A stretch of 64,000 nucleotides of DNA from Novosphingopyxis sp965218915 (GTDB lineage Bacteria; Pseudomonadota; Alphaproteobacteria; Sphingomonadales; Sphingomonadaceae). The stretch's first letter is position 1, and every line of letters starts with the position of its first letter. The translations under genes and the position numbers were made by a program. Under the pieces are notes generated by a model that saw only the letters and a program-made list of their open reading frames with translations, searched no databases and was not told the origin of the DNA. The stretch is from assembly GCF_965218915.1 (NCBI RefSeq), contig NZ_OZ244708.1:186001-250000 (forward strand), read 5' to 3'. Positions 48,557 through 56,017 of this stretch are shown here, in pieces.

Positions 48557-49966
48557 TCAAATATGGATTGGCTTGCCGCGCACCGCCATCGCCGCTTCCT
48601 TCATCGCCTCGGCATGGGTGGGATGCGCGTGGCAGGTATAGGCGATATCCTCGGACGTCGAGCCGAATTCCATCGCCGTCGCGGCCTGCGCGATCATCGT
48701 GCCGGCCAGCGTCGAGATGATGTGGACGCCGAGCACGCGGTCGGTGTCCTTGTCGGCGACGATCTTGACGAAGCCGTCGGTGTCGCGGTTGGTCTTGGCG
48801 CGGCTGTTGCCCATGAAGGGAAATTTGCCGATCGCGACTTCGTGGCCGGCCTTTTTGGCGTCCTCCTCGGTCAGGCCGACGCCCGCGATCTCGGGATGGG
48901 TATAGACCACCGACGGGATGATCGCGTGGTTGACGATGCCGGTCTGCCCCGCGATGTTCTCGGCCACGGCGATGCCCTCGTCCTCGGCGCGGTGCGCGAG
49001 CATCAGGCCGGGGGTGACGTCGCCGATGGCGTACACATCGTCGACTTTGGTCTCGAAACGATCATCGACCTCGATCATGCCGCGGTCGGTGGTGTTCAGC
49101 CCCGCGGCTTCCAGCTTCAGTCCGTCGGTATTCGGCTTGCGCCCGATGCACACCAGCACCGCGTCCGCCTCGATGATCTCCGCATTACCGCCTTTGGCGG
49201 GCTCGACGGTGACGCTGGCCTTCTTGCCCTTCACCGTCACGCCGGTGACCTTGGTGCCGGTCTTGAATTCGATGCCCTGTTTCTTGAACAGCTTGGCCGC
49301 CTCCTTGCGCACATCGCCGTCCATGCCGGGCAGGATCTGGTCGAGAAACTCGACGCAGGTGACCTTGGCCCCCAGGCGACGCCAGACCGAGCCGAGCTCC
49401 AGCCCGATCACGCCGCCGCCGATCAGCACCAGATGTTCGGGCACTTTGGGCAGCGCCAGTGCGCCGGTGGAGTCGACCACGATCCCGGCGTCGTTATCGA
49501 CTTCGACATTCGGGAGCGGCATGACCGAGGAGCCGGTTGCGATGACCACGGATTTCGCGGTGACCGTCTCGTCACCCACTTTGATTTTGTGCGCGTTCTC
49601 GAAGCTGGCGCGGCCCTTCAGCCAGGTCACCTTGTTCTTCTTGAACAGATATTCGATGCCGCCGGTGAGCTCGTCCACCGCCTTGGTCTTCTCGGCCATC
49701 ATCTGACCCAGATCGAGCTCGGTCTTGCCGATCTTGACGCCGAATTTTGCGAGCGTGCCGGACGCGGCTTCCTCATAATATTCGGACGCGTGGAGCAGCG
49801 CCTTGGACGGGATGCAGCCGATATTGAGGCAGGTGCCGCCCAGCGTCTCGCGGCTCTCCGCGCAGGCCGTCTTCAGCCCCAACTGCGCCGCGCGGATCGC
49901 CGCGACATAACCGCCGGGGCCGGAGCCGATAACAAGGACATCATAATCGTAAGTCTGGTCTGCCAT
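48557..49966 (-). CDS. lpdA: Dihydrolipoyl dehydrogenase (E3)
   Basis: 469 residues from the ATG at 49966, with GGAG seven bases upstream. A flavoprotein that reoxidises the lipoyl group of 2-oxo acid dehydrogenases with NAD+. FAD motif VIGSGPGGYVAAIRAAQ, redox disulfide C46/C51 in GGTCLNIGCIPSK, NAD motif IGGGVIGLELGSVW, and the C-terminal His-Glu in CHAHPTHAEAMKEAA. It follows sucA and sucB, so it is most likely E3 of 2-oxoglutarate dehydrogenase. Confidence 0.96.
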   Translation of the reverse strand: MADQTYDYDVLVIGSGPGGYVAAIRAAQLGLKTACAESRETLGGTCLNIGCIPSKALLHASEYYEEAASGTLAKFGVKIGKTELDLGQMMAEKTKAVDELTGGIEYLFKKNKVTWLKGRASFENAHKIKVGDETVTAKSVVIATGSSVMPLPNVEVDNDAGIVVDSTGALALPKVPEHLVLIGGGVIGLELGSVWRRLGAKVTCVEFLDQILPGMDGDVRKEAAKLFKKQGIEFKTGTKVTGVTVKGKKASVTVEPAKGGNAEIIEADAVLVCIGRKPNTDGLKLEAAGLNTTDRGMIEVDDRFETKVDDVYAIGDVTPGLMLAHRAEDEGIAVAENIAGQTGIVNHAIIPSVVYTHPEIAGVGLTEEDAKKAGHEVAIGKFPFMGNSRAKTNRDTDGFVKIVADKDTDRVLGVHIISTLAGTMIAQAATAMEFGSTSEDIAYTCHAHPTHAEAMKEAAMAVRGKPIHI

Positions 49967-49983
49967 ATGCAACTCCATCTAGT

Positions 49984-50012
49984 GCGCTCCTGCGAAAGCA
50001 GGAGCCCAGGGT
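49984..50012. repeat. REP-like hairpin, family C, left copy of cassette 1
   Basis: Hairpin GCGCTCCTGCGAAAGCAGGA followed by GCCCAGGGT. It lies between the lpd start and the nuclease stop, two bases from that stop. Confidence 0.9.
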
Positions 50013-50013
50013 C

Positions 50014-50307
50014 TCAAAGCGCCAGCCGATCGGTCAAATCCTTCCACTGAGGATTATCCTTCTCGATCAGCTCCAGCTTCCAAGACCGCTTCCATTTCTT
50101 CATCCGCCATTCGCGCTGCCGGGCATCGTGAATGTCTTCGTGCCGCTCAAACCATACCAGAATCGAGCAATTCTTATCTTTCGCAAACCCTGCGACGGAC
50201 CCTTGCCGATGCTGGTAAAGGCGTTGCGGCAGATTGCTGGTCACACCGACATAGGTGGTTCCGTTGCGTCTGCTTGCAAGGATGTAGACCCAACCCGGCC
50301 GCGTCAT
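50014..50307 (-). CDS. Small GIY-YIG nuclease (cassette 1)
   Basis: 97 residues from the ATG at 50307 (GGAG just upstream; a GTG at 50316 is possible but the paralogue at 54 kb begins at the same Met). GIY-YIG fold of the UvrC/YhbQ (UPF0213) type: WVYIL at 6-10, TYVG at 18-21, the catalytic R29 in QRLYQH and E66 in REWRMKKWKR. Such stand-alone proteins are usually of unknown function. It lies between sucB and lpd. About 61% identical to the copy at 54.6 kb by hand count. Confidence 0.9.
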   Translation of the reverse strand: MTRPGWVYILASRRNGTTYVGVTSNLPQRLYQHRQGSVAGFAKDKNCSILVWFERHEDIHDARQREWRMKKWKRSWKLELIEKDNPQWKDLTDRLAL

Positions 50308-50314
50308 ATTCTCC

Positions 50315-50343
50315 ACCCTGGGCTCCTGCTTTCGCAGGAGCGC
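50315..50343. repeat. REP-like hairpin, family C, right copy of cassette 1
   Basis: Hairpin GGCTCCTGCTTTCGCAGGAG with the tail ACCCTGG toward the nuclease gene. It is the exact reverse complement of 49984-50012. Confidence 0.9.
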
Positions 50344-50354
50344 GCTTAGCGTTT

Positions 50355-51662
50355 TTACAAGTCGATCAGCATCCGCGCCGGATCCTCGATCGCTTCCTTG
50401 ATGCGCACCAGATAGGTCACCGCCTCGCGTCCGTCGACCAGCCGGTGGTCGTAGGTCAGCGCCATGTACATCATCGGGCGCACCACGATCTCGCCGTCCA
50501 CCACCACCGCGCGGTCCTCGATCCGGTGGAGGCCGAGCACGGCGCTCTGCGGCGGATTGACGATCGGCGTCGACATCAGCGATCCGAACACACCGCCGTT
50601 CGAGATGGTGAACGTGCCGCCCTGCATCTCGTCCATCGTCAGCTTGCCCGATTTGGCGCGCGCGCCGAAATCGCCGATGGTTTTTTCTATCTCCGCGAAG
50701 CTTAGCGATTCCGCGTTGCGGATCACGGGCACGACCAGCCCGTTGGGCGCGGACACCGCGACCGAGACGTCGACATAGTCGTGATAGACGATCTCGTCCC
50801 CGTCGATCCGCGCGTTGACCGAGGGCACGTCGCGCGCGGCCAGGCAGGCCGCCTTGATGAAGAAGCCCATGAAGCCGAGCCGCACGTCGTGCTTCCTGGC
50901 GAACAGATCCTTGTACTTGGCGCGCGTATCCATGACCGCGCTCATGTCGACATCGTTGAAGGTGGTGAGCAGCGCGGCGGTGTCCTGCGCGGATTTCAGG
51001 CGCTTGGCGATGGTCTGGCGCAGGCGCGTCATGCGCTGGCGCTCTTCGGTGCGCCCCGCGCCGCCGGAAGCTGCCGACGGTGCGGGCTTGGCCGCTTCCT
51101 TGGCCGGAGCGTCGTCGCTCTTCTTCGCCTTATCTGACTTCGCGGCTTCCAGCACGTCCTCGCGCGTCAGCCGGCCGTCCTTGCCGCTGCCCTTGATCCT
51201 GGTCGGATCGACGCCATGCTCGAGCACCAGGCGGCGGACCGAGGGAGAGAGATGCGGCGTGTCGCCGTCATCCGTGTCCTTGGCCTCCCCACCCCCGTCC
51301 CCGCCATCGTCCGTCGCCGCGAAATCGGGGTCGGGCGTTTCGGCGCGTTCGACTTCGTCGTCATCGGCTTTTTTCGGCTTGGGCGTCTCGTCCTGGGTGG
51401 GCGCGGGCGAGGTGGACGGCGCATCGCCGTCCTCGATCCGCGCGATCACCGCGTCGACCCGCACCGTCTCGCCGACCTCGGCCAAGAGTTCGCCGATCGT
51501 GCCCGCGACGGGGGAGGGGACCTCGACGGCGACCTTGTCGGTCTCGAGGCTGGCGATCGGCTCGTCCACTGCCACGGCGTCGCCGGGCTGTTTCAGCCAT
51601 TCGCCAATCGTGGCCTCGGTAATCGATTCGCCCAATGTGGGTACTTTTAGGTCATGGGACAT
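50355..51662 (-). CDS. sucB: 2-oxoglutarate dehydrogenase E2, dihydrolipoyl succinyltransferase
   Basis: 435 residues. One N-terminal lipoyl domain (residues 1-77; lysine in LETDKVAVEV), a flexible Ala/Pro/Asp/Glu-rich linker, a peripheral-subunit-binding domain (HLSPSVRRLVLEHGVDPTRIKGSGKDGRL), and the catalytic core with YDHRLVDGREAV carrying the active His and Asp. It is the E2 of the 2-oxoglutarate dehydrogenase complex. AAGGA precedes the ATG at 51662. Confidence 0.96.
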   Translation of the reverse strand: MSHDLKVPTLGESITEATIGEWLKQPGDAVAVDEPIASLETDKVAVEVPSPVAGTIGELLAEVGETVRVDAVIARIEDGDAPSTSPAPTQDETPKPKKADDDEVERAETPDPDFAATDDGGDGGGEAKDTDDGDTPHLSPSVRRLVLEHGVDPTRIKGSGKDGRLTREDVLEAAKSDKAKKSDDAPAKEAAKPAPSAASGGAGRTEERQRMTRLRQTIAKRLKSAQDTAALLTTFNDVDMSAVMDTRAKYKDLFARKHDVRLGFMGFFIKAACLAARDVPSVNARIDGDEIVYHDYVDVSVAVSAPNGLVVPVIRNAESLSFAEIEKTIGDFGARAKSGKLTMDEMQGGTFTISNGGVFGSLMSTPIVNPPQSAVLGLHRIEDRAVVVDGEIVVRPMMYMALTYDHRLVDGREAVTYLVRIKEAIEDPARMLIDL

Positions 51663-51685
51663 AGCGTGTCCTTTATCCTTCTTCC

Positions 51686-51753
51686 GTTCCCCGGCGAAGG
51701 CCGGGGTCCATCAGGTGATGTCCGATGCTGGACCCCGGCCTTCGCCGGGGAAC
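51686..51753. repeat. REP-like hairpin doublet, family B
   Basis: Perfect 25-base inverted repeat: 51686-51710 (GTTCCCCGGCGAAGGCCGGG plus GTCCA) and its reverse complement at 51729-51753, 18 bases apart. Each half is a hairpin around GCGAAGGC. It fills the gap between sucA and sucB. Confidence 0.92.
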
Positions 51754-51770
51754 AGCGCTCGCCGAATTGC

Positions 51771-54557
51771 CTATTCCTTCTTATGCCCCAGCGCCTCGGC
51801 GATCAGTGCCGCCTGTTGCTGCTTGTGGCGCGAGGCGAGGCCGGTGGCGGGGGAAGCCGAAGCGCAGCGTCCGGCGTAGACCGGACGATCGGGACCCACA
51901 TCGATCTCGCTCAGGCAATGCTCCAGATAGGGCTGGACGAACTTCCAATAGCCCTGGTTCTTGGGTTCTTCCTGCGCCCAGACCACCGTCTCCAGATTGG
52001 GCATTTTCTTCAGGCGGACCGACAGCGGTTCGCCGGGGAAGGGATAAAGCTGCTCGATCCGCACGATCGAGGTCGTCCCGTCGCCCGCCGCGTCGCGCGC
52101 CTCGATCAGGTCGAACGCCACCTTGCCGGTGCACAGCACGAGCCGCTTGACCTTGTCGTCGGCGGGCGGACTGGTGTCCGACTTGATCCGCATGAAATGC
52201 TGCTCGCCCAGAAACTCGCCGCGCTCCGACACCGCAAGCTTGTGCCGCAGCAGCGATTTGGGCGTCATGATGATCAGCGGTTTGCGGAAATTGCGCAGCA
52301 TCTGGCGGCGCAGCACGTGGAAATAATTGGCCGGCGTGGTGATGTTGCACACCTGCATATTGTCCTCGGCGCAAAGCTGCAGGAAGCGCTCGGGTCGCGC
52401 CGAGCTGTGCTCCGGCCCCTGGCCTTCATAACCATGCGGCAGCAGCATGACGAGCCCGTTGGCGCGCAGCCATTTGGCCTCGCCGCTGGCGATGAACTGG
52501 TCGATCATGATCTGCGCGCCGTTGGCGAAATCGCCGAACTGCGCCTCCCACATGATCAGCGCCTTGGGGTCGGCCAGCGCATAGCCATATTCGAAGCCGA
52601 GCACGCCATATTCGGACAAGGGGCTGTCGAGCACGTCGAAGCGGCCGTGCGGAACCTGCGAAAGCGGCGTGTATTTATGTTCGTTTTCCTGGTCGACCCA
52701 GACCGCGTGGCGCTGGCTGAACGTGCCGCGGCCCGAATCCTGCCCCGACAGCCGCACGCCATAGCCTTCCGACAAAAGCGAGCCGAAGGCCAGCGCTTCG
52801 CCGGTCGCCCAGTCGAAATTCTCGCCGCTATCGAACATCGCCTTCTTGGCCTCGAGGATGCGGCCGAGCGTCTTGTGGATGGTGAGATCGCCTGGAACCT
52901 CGGTCAGCGTGCGGCCCAGCGAATCGAACAGTTTGCGCTCGATCGCGGTGGGCACGTTGCGGCGCGCGGTTTCCTCGTCGGCCGGGACGTGAAGGCCCGA
53001 CCAGCGCCCGCCAAACCAGTCGACCCGGTTGGGCTTGTAGCTGGTCGCGGCGTCGAACTCGGCCTGCAGATGGTCGGTATATTCACGGGTGGCTCCCTCC
53101 ACCCACTTGTCGTCGATCACGCCTTCCTGTTTCAGCCGCTCGCCGTAGATGCCGCTGACCTTGGGATGCGACTTGATCGCCTTGTACATCAAGGGCTGGG
53201 TGAAGCTCGGTTCGTCGCCCTCGTTGTGGCCGAAGCGGCGATAGCACCACATGTCGATCACGATGTCGCGCCCGAAGCGCTGGCGGAACTCGATCGCCAT
53301 CTTGCAGGCATAGGTGACGGCCTCGGGATCGTCGCCGTTCACGTGGAAGATCGGCGCCTGCACGCCTTTCGCCACGTCGCTCGGATAGGGGGAGGAGCGC
53401 GCGAATTGCGGGCTGGTGGTGAAGCCGATCTGGTTGTTGATCACGAAATGGACGCAGCCGCCGGTGTTGTACCCGCGGATGCCGGAAAAACTCAGCGTCT
53501 CCCAGACGATGCCCTGACCGGCGAAGGCGGCATCGCCGTGAATGAGGACGGGCAGCACCTGCTCATGCTTGCCGGTGTCCTGCCGCATCACCTGCTGCGC
53601 GCGCACCTTGCCGAGCACCACCGGGTCCACCGCCTCCAGATGCGACGGGTTGGGGACCAGCGACATATGTACGGCGATACCGTCGAACTCGCGGTCGGTG
53701 CTGGTGCCGAGATGATATTTGACGTCGCCCGATCCGCCGACGTCCTGCGGATTGGCGCTGCCGCCCTGGAATTCGTGGAAAATCACGCGGTACGGCTTGG
53801 CCATGACGTTGGCGAGCACGTTCAGCCGGCCGCGATGCGACATGCCGAACACGAGCTCGCGCACCCCGTCCGCGCCGCCATATTTGATCACGGCTTCCAG
53901 TGCGGGCAGCATCGCCTCGCCGCCGTCCAGGCCGAAGCGCTTGGTGCCGACATATTTCTTGCCGAGAAAGCTTTCGAACTGCTCGCCCTGGATCACCTTG
54001 TTGAGGATGGCCTTCTTGCCCTCCTCGGTAAAGGCGATGGCGTTCTCCTTGCCCTCGAGGCGCTCCTGCAGGAAGCGGCGTTCCTCGATGTCGGAGATGT
54101 GCATATATTCGAGGCCCACCGGCCCGCAATAATTGGCGCGCAGGATATCGACCAGCTCGCGCACCGTGACGTAATCGAGGCCGAGATTGCCGCCGATATA
54201 AATCTCGCGGTCGAGGTCGGCCTCGGAAAAACCGTGATATTCGGGGGTGAGGTCGGCGGGAAGTTCGCGGTGCGAAAGCCCCAGCGGATCGAGATCGGAC
54301 GCCAGGTGGCCGCGCACGCGATAAGTACGGATCAGCATCATCGCCCTGATCGAATCCGCCGCCGCCTTCTCGACCTGGGCCGCGTCGAGCGGCTTGCCCG
54401 CCGCCTCGGCCGCCGCCTTGACCTCGATGGCCATGCGCGTGGGATCGAGCGCGGCGTTCAGATCGTCGGTCACGTCGACTGGCCAGTTCGAGCGCTGCCA
54501 GCTCGGCCCCTCGCGCGGTTCCTGTCCGATATCGAACGTCTGGCCTTCTACGCCCAT
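51771..54557 (-). CDS. sucA: 2-oxoglutarate dehydrogenase E1
   Basis: 928 residues, full length for this thiamine diphosphate enzyme. It decarboxylates 2-oxoglutarate and passes the succinyl group to SucB. Conserved segments: HRGRLNVLANVMAKP, GDVKYHLG, GDAAFAGQGIVWETL (thiamine diphosphate/Mg site), RFGHNEGDEPSFTQPLMY, and the C-terminal QEEPKNQGYW. AGGAAAGAGAG precedes the ATG at 54557. sucB follows after about 110 bases occupied by a hairpin doublet. Confidence 0.96.
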   Translation of the reverse strand: MGVEGQTFDIGQEPREGPSWQRSNWPVDVTDDLNAALDPTRMAIEVKAAAEAAGKPLDAAQVEKAAADSIRAMMLIRTYRVRGHLASDLDPLGLSHRELPADLTPEYHGFSEADLDREIYIGGNLGLDYVTVRELVDILRANYCGPVGLEYMHISDIEERRFLQERLEGKENAIAFTEEGKKAILNKVIQGEQFESFLGKKYVGTKRFGLDGGEAMLPALEAVIKYGGADGVRELVFGMSHRGRLNVLANVMAKPYRVIFHEFQGGSANPQDVGGSGDVKYHLGTSTDREFDGIAVHMSLVPNPSHLEAVDPVVLGKVRAQQVMRQDTGKHEQVLPVLIHGDAAFAGQGIVWETLSFSGIRGYNTGGCVHFVINNQIGFTTSPQFARSSPYPSDVAKGVQAPIFHVNGDDPEAVTYACKMAIEFRQRFGRDIVIDMWCYRRFGHNEGDEPSFTQPLMYKAIKSHPKVSGIYGERLKQEGVIDDKWVEGATREYTDHLQAEFDAATSYKPNRVDWFGGRWSGLHVPADEETARRNVPTAIERKLFDSLGRTLTEVPGDLTIHKTLGRILEAKKAMFDSGENFDWATGEALAFGSLLSEGYGVRLSGQDSGRGTFSQRHAVWVDQENEHKYTPLSQVPHGRFDVLDSPLSEYGVLGFEYGYALADPKALIMWEAQFGDFANGAQIMIDQFIASGEAKWLRANGLVMLLPHGYEGQGPEHSSARPERFLQLCAEDNMQVCNITTPANYFHVLRRQMLRNFRKPLIIMTPKSLLRHKLAVSERGEFLGEQHFMRIKSDTSPPADDKVKRLVLCTGKVAFDLIEARDAAGDGTTSIVRIEQLYPFPGEPLSVRLKKMPNLETVVWAQEEPKNQGYWKFVQPYLEHCLSEIDVGPDRPVYAGRCASASPATGLASRHKQQQAALIAEALGHKKE

Positions 54558-54573
54558 AAAATACTCTCTTTCC

Positions 54574-54604
54574 TGTGCTCCTGCGTAGGCAGGAGCCCAT
54601 CAGG
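54574..54604. repeat. REP-like hairpin, family C, left copy of cassette 2
   Basis: TGTGCTCCTGCGTAGGCAGG followed by AGCCCATCAGG. It stands between the sucA start and the nuclease stop. Confidence 0.9.
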
Positions 54605-54642
54605 GAAACTCTCATCGCGAACCGCAATAACGGCGGTGCGTC

Positions 54643-54936
54643 TCACTTCACGATCTCGAACCACAAATCTCTCCATTCCGGATTACGTTCCTCGATCCGC
54701 TTGACCTTCCATGCCCGCTTCCACTTCTTCATCTGCCATTCGCGGGCCCGGGCGTCCTGGATATCGTCATGCGCCTCGAACCAGACGAGGCGCTTGCAAT
54801 CATTATCTTTGGAATGCCCTTCGACCAGTGTCTCGCGGTGCTGATATGCGCGCTGAACGAGGTCGCTCGTCACGCCGAGATAGGTTGCCCCATTTTTCCG
54901 GTTCGCCATGATGTAGACGAAGCCGGGTCTGGTCAT
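54643..54936 (-). CDS. Small GIY-YIG nuclease (cassette 2)
   Basis: 97 residues, the same length as the copy at 50 kb. FVYIM at 6-10, TYLG at 18-21, catalytic R29 in QRAYQH and E66 in REWQMKKWKR are all kept, so both copies look active. AGGGAAGAA precedes the ATG. It lies between sucD and sucA. Basic C-terminal half (KKWKRAWKVKRIEER) is consistent with nucleic-acid binding. GC is lower than in the dehydrogenase genes. Confidence 0.9.
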   Translation of the reverse strand: MTRPGFVYIMANRKNGATYLGVTSDLVQRAYQHRETLVEGHSKDNDCKRLVWFEAHDDIQDARAREWQMKKWKRAWKVKRIEERNPEWRDLWFEIVK

Positions 54937-54950
54937 TTCTTCCCTTTCTC

Positions 54951-55019
54951 GCGCTCCTGCGAAGGCAGGAGCCCATCATCGAACCTCACCTGATGGGCTC
55001 CTGCCTGCGCAGGAGCACA
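54951..55019. repeat. REP-like hairpin doublet, family C, upstream of GIY-YIG gene 2
   Basis: GCGCTCCTGCGAAGGCAGGA at 54951 and its inverted partner ending GCAGGAGCACA at 55019 face each other across about ten bases. The arrangement is that of a REPIN-type doublet. The right half is also the outer end of cassette 2. Confidence 0.88.
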
Positions 55020-55034
55020 CAGGGCGTATTTTCG

Positions 55035-55922
55035 TCAGGCGTCCGCCAACAGCCCCGCCAGCGTCGTGCCCAGCTCGCTGGGGCTCGGCGATACCGTGAT
55101 GCCCGCCGCTTCCATCGCCGCGATCTTGTCGTCGGCGCCGCCCTGACCGCCGGAGACGATCGCGCCGGCATGGCCCATGCGGCGGCCCGGCGGCGCGGTG
55201 CGGCCGGCGATGAAGCCGACCACCGGCTTCCTGCGGCCCTTCTTCGCTTCGTCGGCGAGGAACTGCGCGGCCTCTTCCTCGGCGCTGCCGCCGATTTCGC
55301 CGATCATGACGATGCTCTGGGTCGCGGCGTCGGCCAGGAACATTTCGAGCACGTCGATGAAATTGGTGCCGTTCACCGGATCGCCGCCGATGCCGACGGC
55401 TGTCGTCTGGCCCAGGCCGACCGCCGTGGTCTGATGCACCGCCTCATAGGTCAGCGTACCCGAGCGGCTGACGACGCCGACCGAGCCTTGCTTGAAGATA
55501 TTGCCGGGCATGATGCCGATCTTGCACTCGCCGGGCGTCAGCACGCCGGGGCAGTTGGGGCCGATCAGGCGCGATTTGGAACCGGCCAGCTTGCCCTTCA
55601 CGCGGACCATGTCGAGCACCGGAATGCCCTCGGTGATCGCCACGATCAGCGGGATTTCCGCCTCGATCGCTTCGATGATCGAGGCCGCGGCGAATTTCGG
55701 CGGCACGTAGATCACGGATGCATCGGCGCCGGTCGCGTCGCGCGCCTCGGCCACCGTGTCGTATACCGGAAGGCCGATATGCTCGCTTCCGCCTTTGCCC
55801 GGCGTCACTCCCGCCACCATCTGGGTGCCGTACGCCAGCGCCTGCTCGGTGTGAAAGGTGCCGGTCGATCCGGTCATCCCCTGGGTGATGACCTTGGTGT
55901 TCTTGTCGACGAGAATGCTCAC
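55035..55922 (-). CDS. sucD: Succinyl-CoA synthetase alpha subunit
   Basis: 295 residues from a GTG at 55922 with AAGGAAA upstream. It has the CoA-binding N-domain (MTGSTGTFHTEQALAYGTQ) and GPNCPGVLTPGECKIGIMPG, and the phosphorylated His251 in GHAGAIVSGGQGG. The reading frame continues open far upstream across mdh, but that extension is not coding. The beta subunit gene sucC, normally just upstream of sucD, is missing from this cluster; a chimeric hairpin doublet is found there instead. Confidence 0.95.
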   Translation of the reverse strand: MSILVDKNTKVITQGMTGSTGTFHTEQALAYGTQMVAGVTPGKGGSEHIGLPVYDTVAEARDATGADASVIYVPPKFAAASIIEAIEAEIPLIVAITEGIPVLDMVRVKGKLAGSKSRLIGPNCPGVLTPGECKIGIMPGNIFKQGSVGVVSRSGTLTYEAVHQTTAVGLGQTTAVGIGGDPVNGTNFIDVLEMFLADAATQSIVMIGEIGGSAEEEAAQFLADEAKKGRRKPVVGFIAGRTAPPGRRMGHAGAIVSGGQGGADDKIAAMEAAGITVSPSPSELGTTLAGLLADA

Positions 55923-55938
55923 GCTGTTTCCTTTTCTT

Positions 55939-56006
55939 GTTCCCCGGCGAAGGCCGGGGTCCATCCGGTGATTTTCGATGCTGGGCTCCTGCCTTCGCAG
56001 GAGCGC
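55939..56006. repeat. Chimeric hairpin doublet, family B left half and family C right half
   Basis: Left half 55939-55963 is identical over 25 bases to the left half of the doublet at 51686 (GTTCCCCGGCGAAGGCCGGG plus GTCCA). Right half 55982-56006 is TGGGCTCCTGCCTTCGCAGG plus AGCGC, a family C unit. The spacer is 18 bases, as in the family B doublet. Confidence 0.9.
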
Positions 56007-56017
56007 GGCGACTCCAA

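Larger units (their letters stand above)
49984..50343. mobile_element. Putative cassette: GIY-YIG gene between 29-bp inverted hairpin repeats
   Basis: Bases 49984-50012 and 50315-50343 are perfect reverse complements over 29 bases. Each contains the hairpin GCTCCTGCGAAAGCAGGAGC plus the tail CCAGGGT. Between them lies exactly one gene, a 97-residue GIY-YIG nuclease. The inverted repeats stop abruptly at both ends and no target-site duplication is obvious. Movement is inferred, not shown. Confidence 0.6.
54574..55019. mobile_element. Putative cassette: second GIY-YIG gene between inverted hairpin repeats
   Basis: Bases 54574-54604 and 54989-55019 are reverse complements over 31 bases with one mismatch in the hairpin loop. 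The tail beyond the hairpin here is CCATCAGG, unlike CCAGGGT of cassette 1. One 97-residue GIY-YIG gene and one further hairpin copy (54951-54978) lie inside. Mobility is inferred. Confidence 0.55.

Noticed and set aside
51654..54704. Very long open frame (1016 codons) opposite sucA
   Set aside because: It is the antisense shadow of a clear sucA gene; its protein is rich in Arg, His, Ala and Gly with no family motif, as expected from GC-rich codons read backwards.
49984..55019. CRISPR-like array, because similar hairpins recur several times
   Set aside because: Spacing is irregular, genes lie between copies, copies alternate in orientation, and no cas gene is present.
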